DNA of 64,000 nucleotides from Prochlorococcus marinus XMU1402. GTDB lineage: Bacteria; Cyanobacteriota; Cyanobacteriia; PCC-6307; Cyanobiaceae. Position 1 is the stretch's first letter. Each line of letters starts with the position of its first letter. Under the pieces are notes generated by a model, which searched no databases, had not been told where the DNA came from, and saw nothing but the letters and a program-made list of their open reading frames with translations. The stretch is from assembly GCF_017696205.1 (NCBI RefSeq), contig NZ_JAAORD010000002.1:434001-498000 (forward strand). The letters run 5' to 3'. This document shows positions 47,047 through 57,296 of this stretch, piece after piece. The translations under genes were made by a program, and so were the position numbers.

Positions 47047-48566
47047 TTATTTTCCAAACATGCTAATGCTTGTAGTATCCCCTTTGCTTTATTTATCGTC
47101 TCTTGATATTCATTTTCAGGATAAGAATCAGCAACTATTCCAGCCCCTGCTTGCACTGAAACATCATATTTCCCATCTCTTGAGGGTTTAACTACCATAG
47201 TTCTTATAGTAATTGCCGTATTTAATGCACCATTAATATCAATAGATCCGTAAACACCAGCATAAGGTCCTCTAGCATCTTTTTCAAAGTCTTTAATTAA
47301 TTGCATAGCTCTTATTTTTGGTGCACCAGTTACTGTGCCAGCGGGAAAAGATGCTTTTAACAAATCCCATACATCAGCATTGTTTTTTAAGATTCCCTCA
47401 ACTTCACTAACTATATGCATAACATGTGAATATCTCTCAATAACCATTAAATCCTTGACCTTTACAGTACCAATTTCACAAACTCTGCCAAGATCATTTC
47501 TCCCAAGATCTATTAGCATTACATGCTCAGCTATCTCTTTTGGATCTTTTAGTAAATCCTTTTCTAATTCCAAGTCTTGTTGATTATCAATACCTCTAGG
47601 TCTTGTGCCAGCTATTGGTCTTAAGCTTGCAACAATCTGACTATTTTTATTTTTTTCAGCTTTAACCATTACTTCAGGACTTGAACCTATCAGATACCAA
47701 GAGCCAAAATCAAAAAATGACATGTATGGAGATGGATTAACCATCCTCAAACTTCGATATAAATTAAAGGGATCATTATTGACTTTAGTTTCGAATCTTT
47801 GACTTATAACTATTTGGAAGATATCCCCCTTTCTTATGTATTCTTTTGCAGAGATAACTGCATCCTCAAAATCTTTTTTCTTCCAATTGCTTTCTAAATC
47901 TAAATTCATATTCTTATTTTCATTCCAATCTAAAAACTCATTTTCTTTTAGAGGAACTCTCATTAAATTTCTAGTTTTCTCAATTTTTGAAATTGAGTTT
48001 AAATATAATTCTTCGGTCGAGGACTCTTTTGAAAAATCAGTATCTGCATAAACCACCGCAGTAATACATCTTTTTATTTGATCAAAAATAACTAACTGAT
48101 CAAAAAACATCCAGGATCCATAGGGAATATTACTTCCTTCGATTTTATTTATTGGAACGCTTGGTTCTATTCGATTTATTAATTCATAACCCCAAGAGCC
48201 ATATAACTGTCCAATTGATGGCAAGTCATCAAGCATGGTTGACTTATATTCCTTTGTCCAACTTTTTAAGATATCAAAAGGATCACCTCTATGTGTTTCA
48301 GTTTTGCCATTATTCCAAGTTCTAACTATTTCTTCTCCATAACAGACGGCTTCCCAAAGAGGTTTGGTAGCAACAATACTCCACCTACCCAAACTTTCCC
48401 CACCTTCAACAGATTCAAGAAAAACACCATGGGAATCTTTTGAGGATAATTTTAACCAAGTCGATAATGGAGTCTCTAAATCTGCTGGCCAAGTTTGAGT
48501 AATAGGTATAAAATTTTTACCTTCTTTGTAAGCTTTTAAAAAATTATTTTTCTGTGAGCTGATCAT
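47043..48566 (-). CDS. trpE: anthranilate synthase component I
   Basis: The protein has 507 residues. The chorismate-binding domain includes GDIFQIVISQRFE, VASLRPIAGTRPRG, LIDLGRNDLGRVCEIG, SFPAGTVTGAPKIRAMQLI and GPYAGVYGSIDINGALNTAITIRTM. The N-terminal region contains LESVEGGESLGRWSIVA, which forms part of the tryptophan feedback site in TrpE. It lies 59 nt after psaD. Confidence 0.93.
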   Translation of the reverse strand: MISSQKNNFLKAYKEGKNFIPITQTWPADLETPLSTWLKLSSKDSHGVFLESVEGGESLGRWSIVATKPLWEAVCYGEEIVRTWNNGKTETHRGDPFDILKSWTKEYKSTMLDDLPSIGQLYGSWGYELINRIEPSVPINKIEGSNIPYGSWMFFDQLVIFDQIKRCITAVVYADTDFSKESSTEELYLNSISKIEKTRNLMRVPLKENEFLDWNENKNMNLDLESNWKKKDFEDAVISAKEYIRKGDIFQIVISQRFETKVNNDPFNLYRSLRMVNPSPYMSFFDFGSWYLIGSSPEVMVKAEKNKNSQIVASLRPIAGTRPRGIDNQQDLELEKDLLKDPKEIAEHVMLIDLGRNDLGRVCEIGTVKVKDLMVIERYSHVMHIVSEVEGILKNNADVWDLLKASFPAGTVTGAPKIRAMQLIKDFEKDARGPYAGVYGSIDINGALNTAITIRTMVVKPSRDGKYDVSVQAGAGIVADSYPENEYQETINKAKGILQALACLENK

Positions 48567-48625
48567 ACTAATAGTGTCAACCCAAATTATAATTATTTTC
48601 TTCTTTTATATCAACTTTAAGGAAG

Positions 48626-49048
48626 TTAATCAAAAGTATTCTTAGTTGTAAATTTCAAACCAGCTGGATTAGGATTCTCACCTATTCTTCTAGGATTATG
48701 TCCAACTTTCTCTCTTCCTTCATTTACTTTTTCAGAGAAAACACCATCTTTTGGATGTAAAAATTCAATATCGCCACCTGGGAAAATTCGGTAAATTTTA
48801 AAGTCTTCAATTCTTGGTTTAAAGGCTCTTAATTGTGTCCCTAACGCAAGGCATTGTTCTTTTCTTGCAAAGTACATTAAATTATCACCTTCATGCATAA
48901 TTGCAGCTCCCCCAGTGGGCAATTCAAATGCTTGTTCCTTTGAACTTTTCCATACAATTGCATATTTTTCTTCGGTTTCTGCTGAGTTTAATAAACCCCC
49001 AGTACTTCCTATATGCTTTGGAAATTGACCAACTAAAGTTTCAGTCAT
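48626..49048 (-). CDS. psaD: photosystem I subunit II (PsaD)
   Basis: The protein has 140 residues with [61 protein letters not shown] and [36 protein letters not shown]. PsaD is the stromal-side docking subunit for ferredoxin. It is a separate unit from psaAB and is probably read with trpE. Confidence 0.98.
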   Translation of the reverse strand: MTETLVGQFPKHIGSTGGLLNSAETEEKYAIVWKSSKEQAFELPTGGAAIMHEGDNLMYFARKEQCLALGTQLRAFKPRIEDFKIYRIFPGGDIEFLHPKDGVFSEKVNEGREKVGHNPRRIGENPNPAGLKFTTKNTFD

Positions 49049-49158
49049 CCTAGATTTTGAGTTATTTCTAATAAGAAATTAGCATTCATATTTTGCAAAA
49101 TTCCAAATTTATAGTAAATTTTCTACATTATTTAATATATGGAAAACTTATTTTCATT

Positions 49159-50526
49159 TTATTTTGAATCTGAAATCGGAAAAAATACTGTCAAACCTGT
49201 ATCACGTCTTTGTGTGACATGCCCTCCTAAACTAGCTAACAACTTTTGTGTGGCATTTTGACTGAGTTGTAAACTTCCAGTTTGAGGGTTCCAATTTAAA
49301 ACAGGACCAATATCAGAACCGTTATCTTTTTTTTGAATTTCTTTTTGATTATTATCTAATTTTTGTACCTTTAATTGAAGTTTAAGTTTTTGACCAGCGG
49401 GTCTTAATTCTAAAATCAATGTACTACCTTCTTTTAATCCTCTAGTATTTTTATCAATTAATCCTCTTAACATTAATTCTAATTTTTCAGAATCACTCAT
49501 AATTTCTGGAAGTTGATTGGGGATATCAATCTTAAGAGAAATCCCGCGTCGATTTAATTGTTCATTCCATAAAGGTGCAAGCTTTTTAAAAATTTCGGCT
49601 AAATTAATTTTTGCCAAATTATTTAATGACGGAACTTCATTACTAACTAATTCTGCTGCATCAAAGATTAAACCAAACCTATCAATTTGTTCATTACATT
49701 CACTTTCTATTTGAATTAAACGATTTTTCATTGATTGGTCCATCTTATATTTTTTTAAAGTAGAACTTATTAGGGTTCTTATTGTTGCCAAAGGCGTTCT
49801 TACTTCATGAGATATTGCACGTAATAATTTTGCTTCAGTTATTTGTTCATTTTTTCTATCATTTTTACCAGAATTAAGAATATTGTGATTTGGCGTAATA
49901 GTTGCTAATTTTGCCGACAATATTGGCCAAAATAATTTTTCAAATTGATTATTAATATTAAGGTTTCCTAAATTATTAATTGCATTACGAAATTTTACTC
50001 CTTCCTCAAAATTTTCTTGATTTAATTTTGCATGCATTAATTCAATTGATAGTTTTAGACTTTCTTCATCACACTTCATTAGTAAAATTTTCTTATCTTT
50101 TTCTCCTACAATCGATAATATACACTGAAAATTTGGGGTGATTATCATCAAAAAAGGTTCAAAACCATCTTCTTGACTAAGATTTAAGACTTTATAGTTA
50201 CTAACTAAATCGAAATCTTTTTTTATCTTTTCTGAATTGTTTACTGGTAAAAAACCTGCATTCTCATTTTGAAAGTATGGAAAGCCCTCAGGAGACCAAA
50301 GCCATCCATGAAGTTTATTTAAAAATTTTTTATCATTAAAAGCTGGCAAAGGGGAGGCAACCCAAATCCCCCCATGTTTATAATTCTGAGATAAGAAATC
50401 TTTTTGAATAATTTCTAAAGAAGCCCACCACATTCTTCTAGATGTATCATCATCCACATATGTAGTTTGAACTTCTTCAAGCAAAAGGTCTTGAATTTTT
50501 TTTATAGTTGTTTGTGATTTCATCAA
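49159..50526 (-). CDS. two-component sensor histidine kinase with degenerate ATPase domain
   Basis: The protein has 455 residues and no transmembrane segment, so it is probably cytosolic. An N-terminal sensor-like region (about 1-220) precedes the HisKA dimerisation segment LLRAISHEVRTPLATIRTL, with phospho-acceptor His240. The C-terminal ATPase region retains weak N- and G2-like elements (GLIDKNTRGLKEGSTL, LASLGGHVTQRRDTGLTVFFPI), but the usual DxGxG G1 box is not seen; KDNGSDIGPVL is the nearest. No response regulator is adjacent. It overlaps the rodA stop by 4 nt. Confidence 0.82.
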   Translation of the reverse strand: MMKSQTTIKKIQDLLLEEVQTTYVDDDTSRRMWWASLEIIQKDFLSQNYKHGGIWVASPLPAFNDKKFLNKLHGWLWSPEGFPYFQNENAGFLPVNNSEKIKKDFDLVSNYKVLNLSQEDGFEPFLMIITPNFQCILSIVGEKDKKILLMKCDEESLKLSIELMHAKLNQENFEEGVKFRNAINNLGNLNINNQFEKLFWPILSAKLATITPNHNILNSGKNDRKNEQITEAKLLRAISHEVRTPLATIRTLISSTLKKYKMDQSMKNRLIQIESECNEQIDRFGLIFDAAELVSNEVPSLNNLAKINLAEIFKKLAPLWNEQLNRRGISLKIDIPNQLPEIMSDSEKLELMLRGLIDKNTRGLKEGSTLILELRPAGQKLKLQLKVQKLDNNQKEIQKKDNGSDIGPVLNWNPQTGSLQLSQNATQKLLASLGGHVTQRRDTGLTVFFPISDSK

Positions 50527-51794
50527 CTTCTTAATGATCTAGAACGTTTCAATATAGATAAAACAAATCCAATTGATATAAAATTCGTAACCAATGAAGT
50601 TCGACCATAGCTCATAAAAGGAAGAGGAATTCCAGTAACTGGTCCTAACCCAATAGTCATAAATAAATTAATAATTATTTGGAATAAAAAAGTTGAGGCT
50701 ATTCCAATAACAATTAGAGATTCAAAGTTAGTCCTAGCATTTGTTGCAGTATTAATAAGATTTTTAATCAAAAAAAAGAACAAGAATAGAACTATTATGC
50801 ACCCAACAAAACCCAATTCTTCTCCTAAAGCGCTGAATATAAAATCAGTATGTTGTTCTGGTATAAATTGCAAATTAGTCAGCTTACCTCTTAGCAAACC
50901 AGTACCAAATAATCCTCCAGAACCAATTGCAATTTGACTCTGAATCAAATGATATCCGCCACCTAATGGATCTCTATTTGGATCTAAAAATAAAACTAAT
51001 CTATCTTTTTGGTATTCTTTTAAGCCATATTCCCATAAAAATGGTGTCAATTTTGCCACTAATAAATGAAACGAAATAGCCAGAGCAGAAAAAATAATTT
51101 TCTTTCTCGAAGATCTATAAGCAAGATACCCTATAACTGGAATCCAGAAAATAAGAAGAGTTGGTAAGGTTAAATATAATATAGAAGTGAAAATACAAAA
51201 CATTAATATCAAAATCCACTCTATGGGCATTTGTGACCAATAAAGCATCACACTTGTCAAAACTAGTAAAACTAAAGAGGTACCTAAGTCAGGTTGAAAG
51301 AAAATTAATAACCAAGGAATTATTACTACTAAGAGAGGCAATATTAAATCTCTTGTTGTTAAGACTAATTTTTTGTCGAGTACTAAAGCGAGAGTTAATA
51401 CAGTACTTAGTTTAGCTACTTCTGAAGGCTGAAAAGAAAAGATACCCAAGTTTAGCCATCTTTGAGCTCCAGAAACTGAGATCCCAAAAAAATAAATTAG
51501 TAATAAGGATACTAAAGTAAACAAATAGAATGGAACTAAATATTTTCTAATTCTCTCTAAAGGTATATAAGAAATAAAAAATGCTAAAAAATAACCTAGA
51601 AAACCAGTAAGGATATGACTTAAATAATTCGATACAATTAAACTTTCCTGAACACTTTTTATTAATAAACCTGAAACAATAACTAAAAACAAAGGAATTA
51701 AAAGTAGTGGAGAAAATAATAAACCTCTATTAAAGTTGTCTTTTTTTGATAAAAATCCTCTCTTATTTAATAAAGAAATTCTCCTAAACATCAA
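50523..51794 (-). CDS. rodA: RodA/FtsW-type peptidoglycan glycosyltransferase
   Basis: The protein has 423 residues and about ten transmembrane helices. SGAQRWLNLGIFSFQPSEVAKL, FFQPDLGTSLVLL, LIQSQIAIGSGGLFGTGLLRGKLT, FIPEQHTDFIFSALGEELGFVG and GLGPVTGIPLPFMSYGRTSLV are SEDS-family motifs. GKLTNLQFIPEQHTDFIFS is closer to RodA than FtsW. It polymerises lipid II for elongation growth. It starts directly at the mrp stop, so mrp-rodA-kinase form one operon. Confidence 0.92.
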   Translation of the reverse strand: MMFRRISLLNKRGFLSKKDNFNRGLLFSPLLLIPLFLVIVSGLLIKSVQESLIVSNYLSHILTGFLGYFLAFFISYIPLERIRKYLVPFYLFTLVSLLLIYFFGISVSGAQRWLNLGIFSFQPSEVAKLSTVLTLALVLDKKLVLTTRDLILPLLVVIIPWLLIFFQPDLGTSLVLLVLTSVMLYWSQMPIEWILILMFCIFTSILYLTLPTLLIFWIPVIGYLAYRSSRKKIIFSALAISFHLLVAKLTPFLWEYGLKEYQKDRLVLFLDPNRDPLGGGYHLIQSQIAIGSGGLFGTGLLRGKLTNLQFIPEQHTDFIFSALGEELGFVGCIIVLFLFFFLIKNLINTATNARTNFESLIVIGIASTFLFQIIINLFMTIGLGPVTGIPLPFMSYGRTSLVTNFISIGFVLSILKRSRSLRS

Positions 51795-52865
51795 TTATCT
51801 ATTAACAAATTGATTCTTAATTAATTTAGCTAAATTACCAAATGCAATAGAACTTTCTCTATTAGGCTGGCTTATTGAGATTGGCACACCTTTATTACTT
51901 TCATCAACGAGAGGAATTTCAATAGGAATTTGGGCTAATAATGGTAAATCATTTTCTTTAGCTAATGTTTGTCCACCACCTTTACCAAAAATTTCATATT
52001 TTTTACTTGGCATATCCGGCGGAATAAATACTGACATGTTTTCTACAATTCCTAGTAAAGGCACTCCGAGTTGTTTGAACATTGCTAACCCCCTCCTTGC
52101 ATCTTGCAAAGATACTTGTTGAGGAGTAGTTACAACAATAGCTCCAGAAATAGGAACAGATTGAGAAAGGGATATTTGTGCATCTCCTGTGCCTGGAGGC
52201 AAATCAATAACCAAAAAATCAAGATTATTCCATTCAACTTGGTACAAAAATTGTCGAATAATACTATTAAGCATTGGTCCTCTCCATATAACTGGCTGAC
52301 CTTCTTCTATGAGGAAACCCATTGATACCAATGAAATTCCATATTTATTTATTGGAATCAACCTTTGATCACTGCCACTACCTTCTGTAACCTTTGGATT
52401 CTGTTCTGCAACTCCCATCATTGAGGGAGTATTAGGTCCATATATATCCGAATCCAACAAACCAGTTTTTAAGCCTAATTTAGCTAGAGAACAAGCTAGA
52501 TTAACTGCAATGGTACTCTTTCCCACTCCACCTTTACCACTGCTAACAGCTATTATGTGTCGAATTCCGTCTATTTTCTGTAACTCAGTAACATTACTTT
52601 GAGTTTTAGATTCTGTTTTAGAAGGATTATTATCTATCTCTATTTGAACATCATCAATATCGTCAAAATCAAGTAATAGTTTTCTAACCTCTTGCACAAT
52701 TCTATCTCTCTGAGAAATCGCAAATGATGGTAATGATAATGTTACGATTACTCTCGGTATAGATACTCTTACATTTTTGATCCAAGCTAATTCAATAACA
52801 TTTTTCTGTGATCCAGCATCTAAAACTTTTTGTAAAGCAAAATTCGCATCTTCTATTGTGGTCAT
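51795..52865 (-). CDS. mrp: Mrp/ApbC-family Fe-S carrier ATPase
   Basis: The protein has 356 residues. An N-terminal MIP18-like domain (1-80) is followed by a deviant P-loop SSGKGGVGKST (109-118) and WRGPMLNSIIRQF with LVIDLPPGTGDAQISLSQ. It should carry or assemble Fe-S clusters. The CxxC cluster ligands common in Mrp are missing (ENMSVFIPPDMPSKKYEIFGKGGG-like region), as in other cyanobacterial and HCF101-type members. It heads the operon with rodA. Confidence 0.92.
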   Translation of the reverse strand: MTTIEDANFALQKVLDAGSQKNVIELAWIKNVRVSIPRVIVTLSLPSFAISQRDRIVQEVRKLLLDFDDIDDVQIEIDNNPSKTESKTQSNVTELQKIDGIRHIIAVSSGKGGVGKSTIAVNLACSLAKLGLKTGLLDSDIYGPNTPSMMGVAEQNPKVTEGSGSDQRLIPINKYGISLVSMGFLIEEGQPVIWRGPMLNSIIRQFLYQVEWNNLDFLVIDLPPGTGDAQISLSQSVPISGAIVVTTPQQVSLQDARRGLAMFKQLGVPLLGIVENMSVFIPPDMPSKKYEIFGKGGGQTLAKENDLPLLAQIPIEIPLVDESNKGVPISISQPNRESSIAFGNLAKLIKNQFVNR

Positions 52866-53023
52866 TAAATTTTTAAATATTTTGACTAGATAGTCGACTG
52901 TTTAAAAGATTAAGAACTATGTCGAACTATCAAATAATAGGCAATAAGGACCCCCTAAGAGAAATTATAAAGGGAAACTTATAATTAACCAAAAAAATTT
53001 TTTCTTCAATATTTACTAAATAC

Positions 53024-54052
53024 ATGTTCAGAGAACCTCCTAAAAACTCGAGAGAGAAAACTAAAAATCTCTTATTAACTCTACAAGACAAAATTTGTTC
53101 AGGACTTGAAAATATTGATGGCAAAGGGAAATTTATAGAAGAATCCTGGCTAAGAGAGGAAGGTGGCGGTGGAAGATCAAGAGTATTGAAAAATGGTTCT
53201 ATTTTTGAGCAAGCAGGAGTAAATTTCTCTGAAGTACAGGGAAAAGAATTACCTCAATCTATAATCTCTCAAAGGCCTGAAGCAAAAGGTCATAAATGGT
53301 TTGCTACGGGAACTTCTATGGTTTTGCATCCTAAGAATCCCTATATTCCAACAGTTCATCTGAATTATCGATATTTCGAAGCTGGTCCTGTTTGGTGGTT
53401 TGGAGGGGGTGCAGATTTGACCCCTTTTTATCCTTATCTTTCTGACGTGAGAAATTTTCATAACGAGCATAAAAAAGCTTGTGAGAAAGTTGATAAAGAT
53501 TTGCATAAAGTTTTCAAACCCTGGTGTGATGAATATTTCTTTTTGAAGCATAGAAATGAATCTAGAGGCATAGGAGGTATTTTTTATGATTATCAAGATG
53601 GTTCAGGCAATATTTATAGAGGAAATAATCCAAATGGAGAGGCATCAAGAGCTTCACAAAATATCGGCGAATCTAATTTAAATTGGGAAAATTTGTTTTC
53701 TTTAGCAGAAAACTGTGGGCAGGCATTCCTCCCTTCATATTTACCAATTATTGAAAAAAGAGCTAATCAAAAATATACATCCAAAGAAAGAGAATTCCAG
53801 CTATATCGCAGAGGTAGATATGTAGAATTCAATTTAGTTTGGGATAGAGGGACAATTTTTGGACTTCAAACAAACGGCAGGACCGAATCTATATTAATGT
53901 CCTTACCGCCTCTAGCTAGATGGGAATATGGGTATAAAGCTAAAAAAGGTTCTCGAGAAGAATTTCTCACATCAATTTTTACAAAACCCCAAGATTGGTT
54001 AAATGATAAAGATTTAGAGAAATTCTGTATTGAGAATAATATCTTTGATTAA
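53024..54052 (+). CDS. hemF: oxygen-dependent coproporphyrinogen III oxidase
   Basis: The protein has 342 residues. [95 protein letters not shown] are signature HemF. It converts coproporphyrinogen to protoporphyrinogen for haem and chlorophyll. It is transcribed alone, divergent from mrp. Confidence 0.98.
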   Translation: MFREPPKNSREKTKNLLLTLQDKICSGLENIDGKGKFIEESWLREEGGGGRSRVLKNGSIFEQAGVNFSEVQGKELPQSIISQRPEAKGHKWFATGTSMVLHPKNPYIPTVHLNYRYFEAGPVWWFGGGADLTPFYPYLSDVRNFHNEHKKACEKVDKDLHKVFKPWCDEYFFLKHRNESRGIGGIFYDYQDGSGNIYRGNNPNGEASRASQNIGESNLNWENLFSLAENCGQAFLPSYLPIIEKRANQKYTSKEREFQLYRRGRYVEFNLVWDRGTIFGLQTNGRTESILMSLPPLARWEYGYKAKKGSREEFLTSIFTKPQDWLNDKDLEKFCIENNIFD

Positions 54053-54079
54053 AAATTATCGATAAAATTTTTATAGTAT

Positions 54080-54637
54080 TTAAATAGGTGTTTTAAATAA
54101 AGAACCGTCACTTTTTAATTGAAGTTTTTCTCCAAGTTCATTTTCTAAAGAGATTAATTCATCTCTATGCGCTCTTAATCTCATAAAAGTTGAATCATTA
54201 TCATTTTCATTGATTAACCTTAATTCAAATTTCTCCTCTCTTGCTGATTTTTTAAAATAAACAATGCCAGACAAAGGTCCCCCAATTAATCCTAAAAGAA
54301 TTGGCCACCAACCTAATTCAGGATATATTTGAATAATTACTAATCCCAAAGCACAAGAACCAAAACCGCCAAGAAAACCTAAAAAAATTGCTAAAAATTT
54401 ACTAGAAACGACTTGTCCCTTGAATATTAAAATTCTTTGTTCAAAATCTCCTCCCGCTTGCTTCCATCCCCTCAAATTAAGCCATTCACATAAACCATTT
54501 AAGACCTTTACTGGCTGCTGAGAAGATGAAATCTCAACGACAGTAGTTCTATCTTTACTAGAAGCCCTAAGAAAAAAAAATAATCCTATGGCCAAAAGAA
54601 TTGTCAGCAATAACGTTGAATTTAAGGAATAGGACAT
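54080..54637 (-). CDS. CCB-type cofactor assembly of complex C subunit B
   Basis: The protein has 185 residues. TM1 is near the N-terminus (LLLTILLAIGLFFFLRAS) and two helices follow a central soluble part (FLAIFLGFLGGFGSCALGLVIIQI and WWPILLGLIGGPLSGIVYF), then a charged C-terminal domain. The architecture and sequence fit the CCB2/CCB4-like family that attaches haem ci to cytochrome b6. It converges with hemF 28 nt away. Confidence 0.75.
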   Translation of the reverse strand: MSYSLNSTLLLTILLAIGLFFFLRASSKDRTTVVEISSSQQPVKVLNGLCEWLNLRGWKQAGGDFEQRILIFKGQVVSSKFLAIFLGFLGGFGSCALGLVIIQIYPELGWWPILLGLIGGPLSGIVYFKKSAREEKFELRLINENDNDSTFMRLRAHRDELISLENELGEKLQLKSDGSLFKTPI

Positions 54638-54799
54638 TAAATAAATTTTTCTAGTAACTCGAGTATAAAAATTAAAATTACATCATAATATAATTTTTTA
54701 GATTTATTCTGTAAAATAGTCTCATGAGATCAAAATTCTTAATTAAATAAAATCACAAGTAATATTCTAAATCCTAAACTACTTTAAATTCCTATTAAA

Positions 54800-55435
54800 A
54801 TGACATCTGAAAATAAAAATATTGATCTTCTGTATAGCGATTTAACTGAAGATTTGTACAATCTTTATAAAAATTCGTCTTACCTAGCTATTGATACTGA
54901 AGCAATGGGTTTAATTCATGGAAGAGATAGACTCTGTTTAGTACAAATATGTGATGAATTCAAAAGAACATCCTGTATAAAAATCGAACTTAATACATTT
55001 TCTTCACCTAATTTAAAAGCACTTCTTGAAGATGACAAAATTACTAAAATCTTTCACTATGCAAGATTTGATATAGCAGCTCTAAAATGTAATCTTGAAA
55101 TTAATACAAAAAATATCTTTTGTACAAAAATTGCTAGTAAATTGGCAAGAACTTATACAAATAAGCACGGTTTAAAAGATTTAATTAATGAATTGTTAGG
55201 TATAGAATTAGACAAAAGCGCACAAAGCAGTGATTGGGGTAGCAACGAAGATTTAACAAAAGATCAATTAGATTATGCAGCAAATGATGTTAGATATTTA
55301 ATTGAAGCTATGCATAAATTAAAAGTTATATTAAAGAGAGAAAATAGATATGAATTAGCTCAAAAATGTTTCGAAACAGTTCCTGTACATGCTGATTTAG
55401 ACATACTAAAATTCTCAAATATTTTTGAACATTAA
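54800..55435 (+). CDS. rnd: RNase D-like 3'-5' exonuclease
   Basis: The protein has 211 residues, the exonuclease domain only, with no HRDC domain. LAIDTEAMGLIHGRDRLCLVQICDE has the DE of motif I, FHYARFDIAALK is motif II, and DQLDYAANDVRYLIEAMHKL is the Y-type motif III, so the DEDDy set is complete. It could trim tRNA or other RNA 3' ends. It converges with the small gene at 55439 (3 nt apart). Confidence 0.9.
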   Translation: MTSENKNIDLLYSDLTEDLYNLYKNSSYLAIDTEAMGLIHGRDRLCLVQICDEFKRTSCIKIELNTFSSPNLKALLEDDKITKIFHYARFDIAALKCNLEINTKNIFCTKIASKLARTYTNKHGLKDLINELLGIELDKSAQSSDWGSNEDLTKDQLDYAANDVRYLIEAMHKLKVILKRENRYELAQKCFETVPVHADLDILKFSNIFEH

Positions 55436-55438
55436 GAA

Positions 55439-55705
55439 TCAATCTTCAGTAAAAAAATTATCCTCACCATCAATAGTCTCCATAAGCTTATCAAGTATTC
55501 TTGAGGAACTTAATTTATCTCCATCATTTTTTTCACAAATTTCTAAGACTTTTTGAGCAACTTGTATTTTTTCTTGAATAGTTTTCGAACCTTCTTTTGC
55601 AATTTGTATTTCTACTTTCTTCTTAGCAGAAGATAAGCTTATACTCATAATTTTTGCAATCTCTGCGCAAATTTTTAGATATTGCCGATCATTTATTGGA
55701 TACAT
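55439..55705 (-). CDS. conserved small protein, unknown function
   Basis: The protein has 88 residues and is acidic at its C-terminus (DKLMETIDGEDNFFTED), with a predicted mostly helical middle (IAKIMSISLSSAKKKVEIQIAKEGSK). No known domain is recognised. I keep it as a gene because it is convergently placed, in frame without interruption, and protein-like in composition. It lies 35 nt downstream of the lipid-A-synthase-like gene and may be co-transcribed with nothing else. Confidence 0.6.
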   Translation of the reverse strand: MYPINDRQYLKICAEIAKIMSISLSSAKKKVEIQIAKEGSKTIQEKIQVAQKVLEICEKNDGDKLSSSRILDKLMETIDGEDNFFTED

Positions 55706-55740
55706 GAAAGAATTAATAATTAATACGCTAGTGCCATTTA

Positions 55741-56970
55741 CTAAGATAACAAATGAAGGTTTATATAATCTACGATTTTCTTACTTGCTCCGGATTCCCC
55801 CATTCTTTTTTTTCCAATTTTTGCTTGTTCTAACCTAATAACTTTTTCTGACAAAAGTAAACTTAAACGCTTTAAAAGAATTGTTTTGTTCTTGCATACT
55901 GAAACACTACCTCCCAATAATCTCGATTGCCTTTTTGCAAATGATTTTGTAAATTGTGGTCCAGATCCAGGTAGAGACAGAGATGGAATTCCAAGGCCAG
56001 CAATTTGCTCTGTAGCAGTTCCTGCATTACACAAGCCAACTTCAGCCATATTGGCCCATAAATTGAATTTACCCTTTCCAATTACTACATATTGATCTTT
56101 CCTTTTCCATACTGAATCTTCTCCAATTAAAAATTGAAGTTTACTCTGTTTTATAAAACTATATTTATTTAAATAACTTTGAATTTGAATCACATTTGCA
56201 TTAGTGCTCAAAGGCAAAAGTATTATCAAATCCTTTGAAAAATCGAAGTCTTTCAAACAATTAAGAAAATTATCAAGATTTTTAAGAGCTTCAGGGTATC
56301 TACTTCCAACCAATAAAATAATCCTATTAAAAGAAACAATATTTGATATCTTCTCATTTGTAGCATTAACAAAATCCATCATTGGATTACCCAAGTATTT
56401 TGCATTAATATTTTTTCTATTCAAATTATTAGCTGTGATTTTATCTCTCACAATTAAATTTTTACATCTTGGAGATTTCATTAAAAACATTTCCCATGGA
56501 TCCCATTCAGAGCCTTTCAAGTTATGATAAAAATCGCTCAAAGACCAACTTGGGCCACTACTCCAAGTATGGTCACTTTTGGGAGTTCCAATAAAACTAA
56601 ATTCGCATCCTGAACTCCATGCGTAAAGCAATGGTAGAAAATCTCCTACTGCAATAATTTTGCAGTTTTGTTTTGACTTTTGTTTTACAATTAAAAAATT
56701 TCTTAAATTATCAATTAAAAATCCTGCAAACAAATCAAGCAAAAATCCCTTTAGGCTTTGATTACTAAAACCTCCACTAGGCAACTCTTTTAAATATCCT
56801 ATTTTACGAAATTTGTTTGATTTTATTGAATTAAATACATCTCCATTACCTACTAAAGGCATAACTTCAATTTTTTTATTTTTTATCTTTTTTAGTAATC
56901 TTTTTATTATTTCTGATGCGATTACATCCTCTCCATGGCCATTACATATAAATAACAGAGAATGAGTCAT
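55741..56970 (-). CDS. lipid-A-disaccharide synthase-related protein (TIGR03492)
   Basis: The protein has 409 residues from MTHSLLFICNGHGEDVIASEII, the family start. A longer frame runs to 57159, but the added part crosses tRNA-Cys on the other strand and is not homologous, so I reject it. A GT-B-like fold is suggested by LVGSRYPEALKNL, WANMAEVGLCNAGTATEQIAGLGIPSLSLPGSGPQFTKSFAKRQSRLLGGSV, which resembles nucleotide-sugar binding. This cyanobacterial family is distinct from true LpxB; its acceptor is unknown. Confidence 0.85.
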   Translation of the reverse strand: MTHSLLFICNGHGEDVIASEIIKRLLKKIKNKKIEVMPLVGNGDVFNSIKSNKFRKIGYLKELPSGGFSNQSLKGFLLDLFAGFLIDNLRNFLIVKQKSKQNCKIIAVGDFLPLLYAWSSGCEFSFIGTPKSDHTWSSGPSWSLSDFYHNLKGSEWDPWEMFLMKSPRCKNLIVRDKITANNLNRKNINAKYLGNPMMDFVNATNEKISNIVSFNRIILLVGSRYPEALKNLDNFLNCLKDFDFSKDLIILLPLSTNANVIQIQSYLNKYSFIKQSKLQFLIGEDSVWKRKDQYVVIGKGKFNLWANMAEVGLCNAGTATEQIAGLGIPSLSLPGSGPQFTKSFAKRQSRLLGGSVSVCKNKTILLKRLSLLLSEKVIRLEQAKIGKKRMGESGASKKIVDYINLHLLS

Positions 56971-57012
56971 CTTACTGTTAAGATCATAAAAAGACTTAAT
57001 TGAATCTTTTTC

Positions 57013-57083
57013 GGCGGCATGGCCAAGTGGTAAGGCAGAGGATTGCAAATCCTTTATCCCCAGTTCGAATCTGGGTGCCGCCT
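57013..57083 (+). tRNA. tRNA-Cys(GCA)
   Basis: This is a 71 nt cloverleaf with acceptor GGCGGCA/TGCCGCC, anticodon loop TTGCAAA giving GCA, and T-arm CAGTTCGAATCTG. The discriminator is T and CCA is not encoded. It lies divergently from the lipid-A-synthase-like gene, 42 nt from its ATG. Confidence 0.97.
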
Positions 57084-57296
57084 TCGTTAATTTTTCTACG
57101 CATTTAATTATGAAATGTTCGAAGAACTTCAATTTCAAATAAAGGCTAGAAAGTTTCAATTACTTATTGATATATAGAAAAATAATCTTTTCTTTATTAT
57201 TGATAAATAATACCTTATATGTTTCATTAATAAATACTATCAGATGGATTTATTAATTATTTTCATCAGATTACTTAAATAAGCATTTGAATTATT

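Noticed and set aside
56971-57159. N-terminal extension of the lipid-A-disaccharide-synthase-like gene
   Set aside because: The extension lies antisense across tRNA-Cys and has no family homology; MTHSLLFICNGHGED at 56970 is the natural start.
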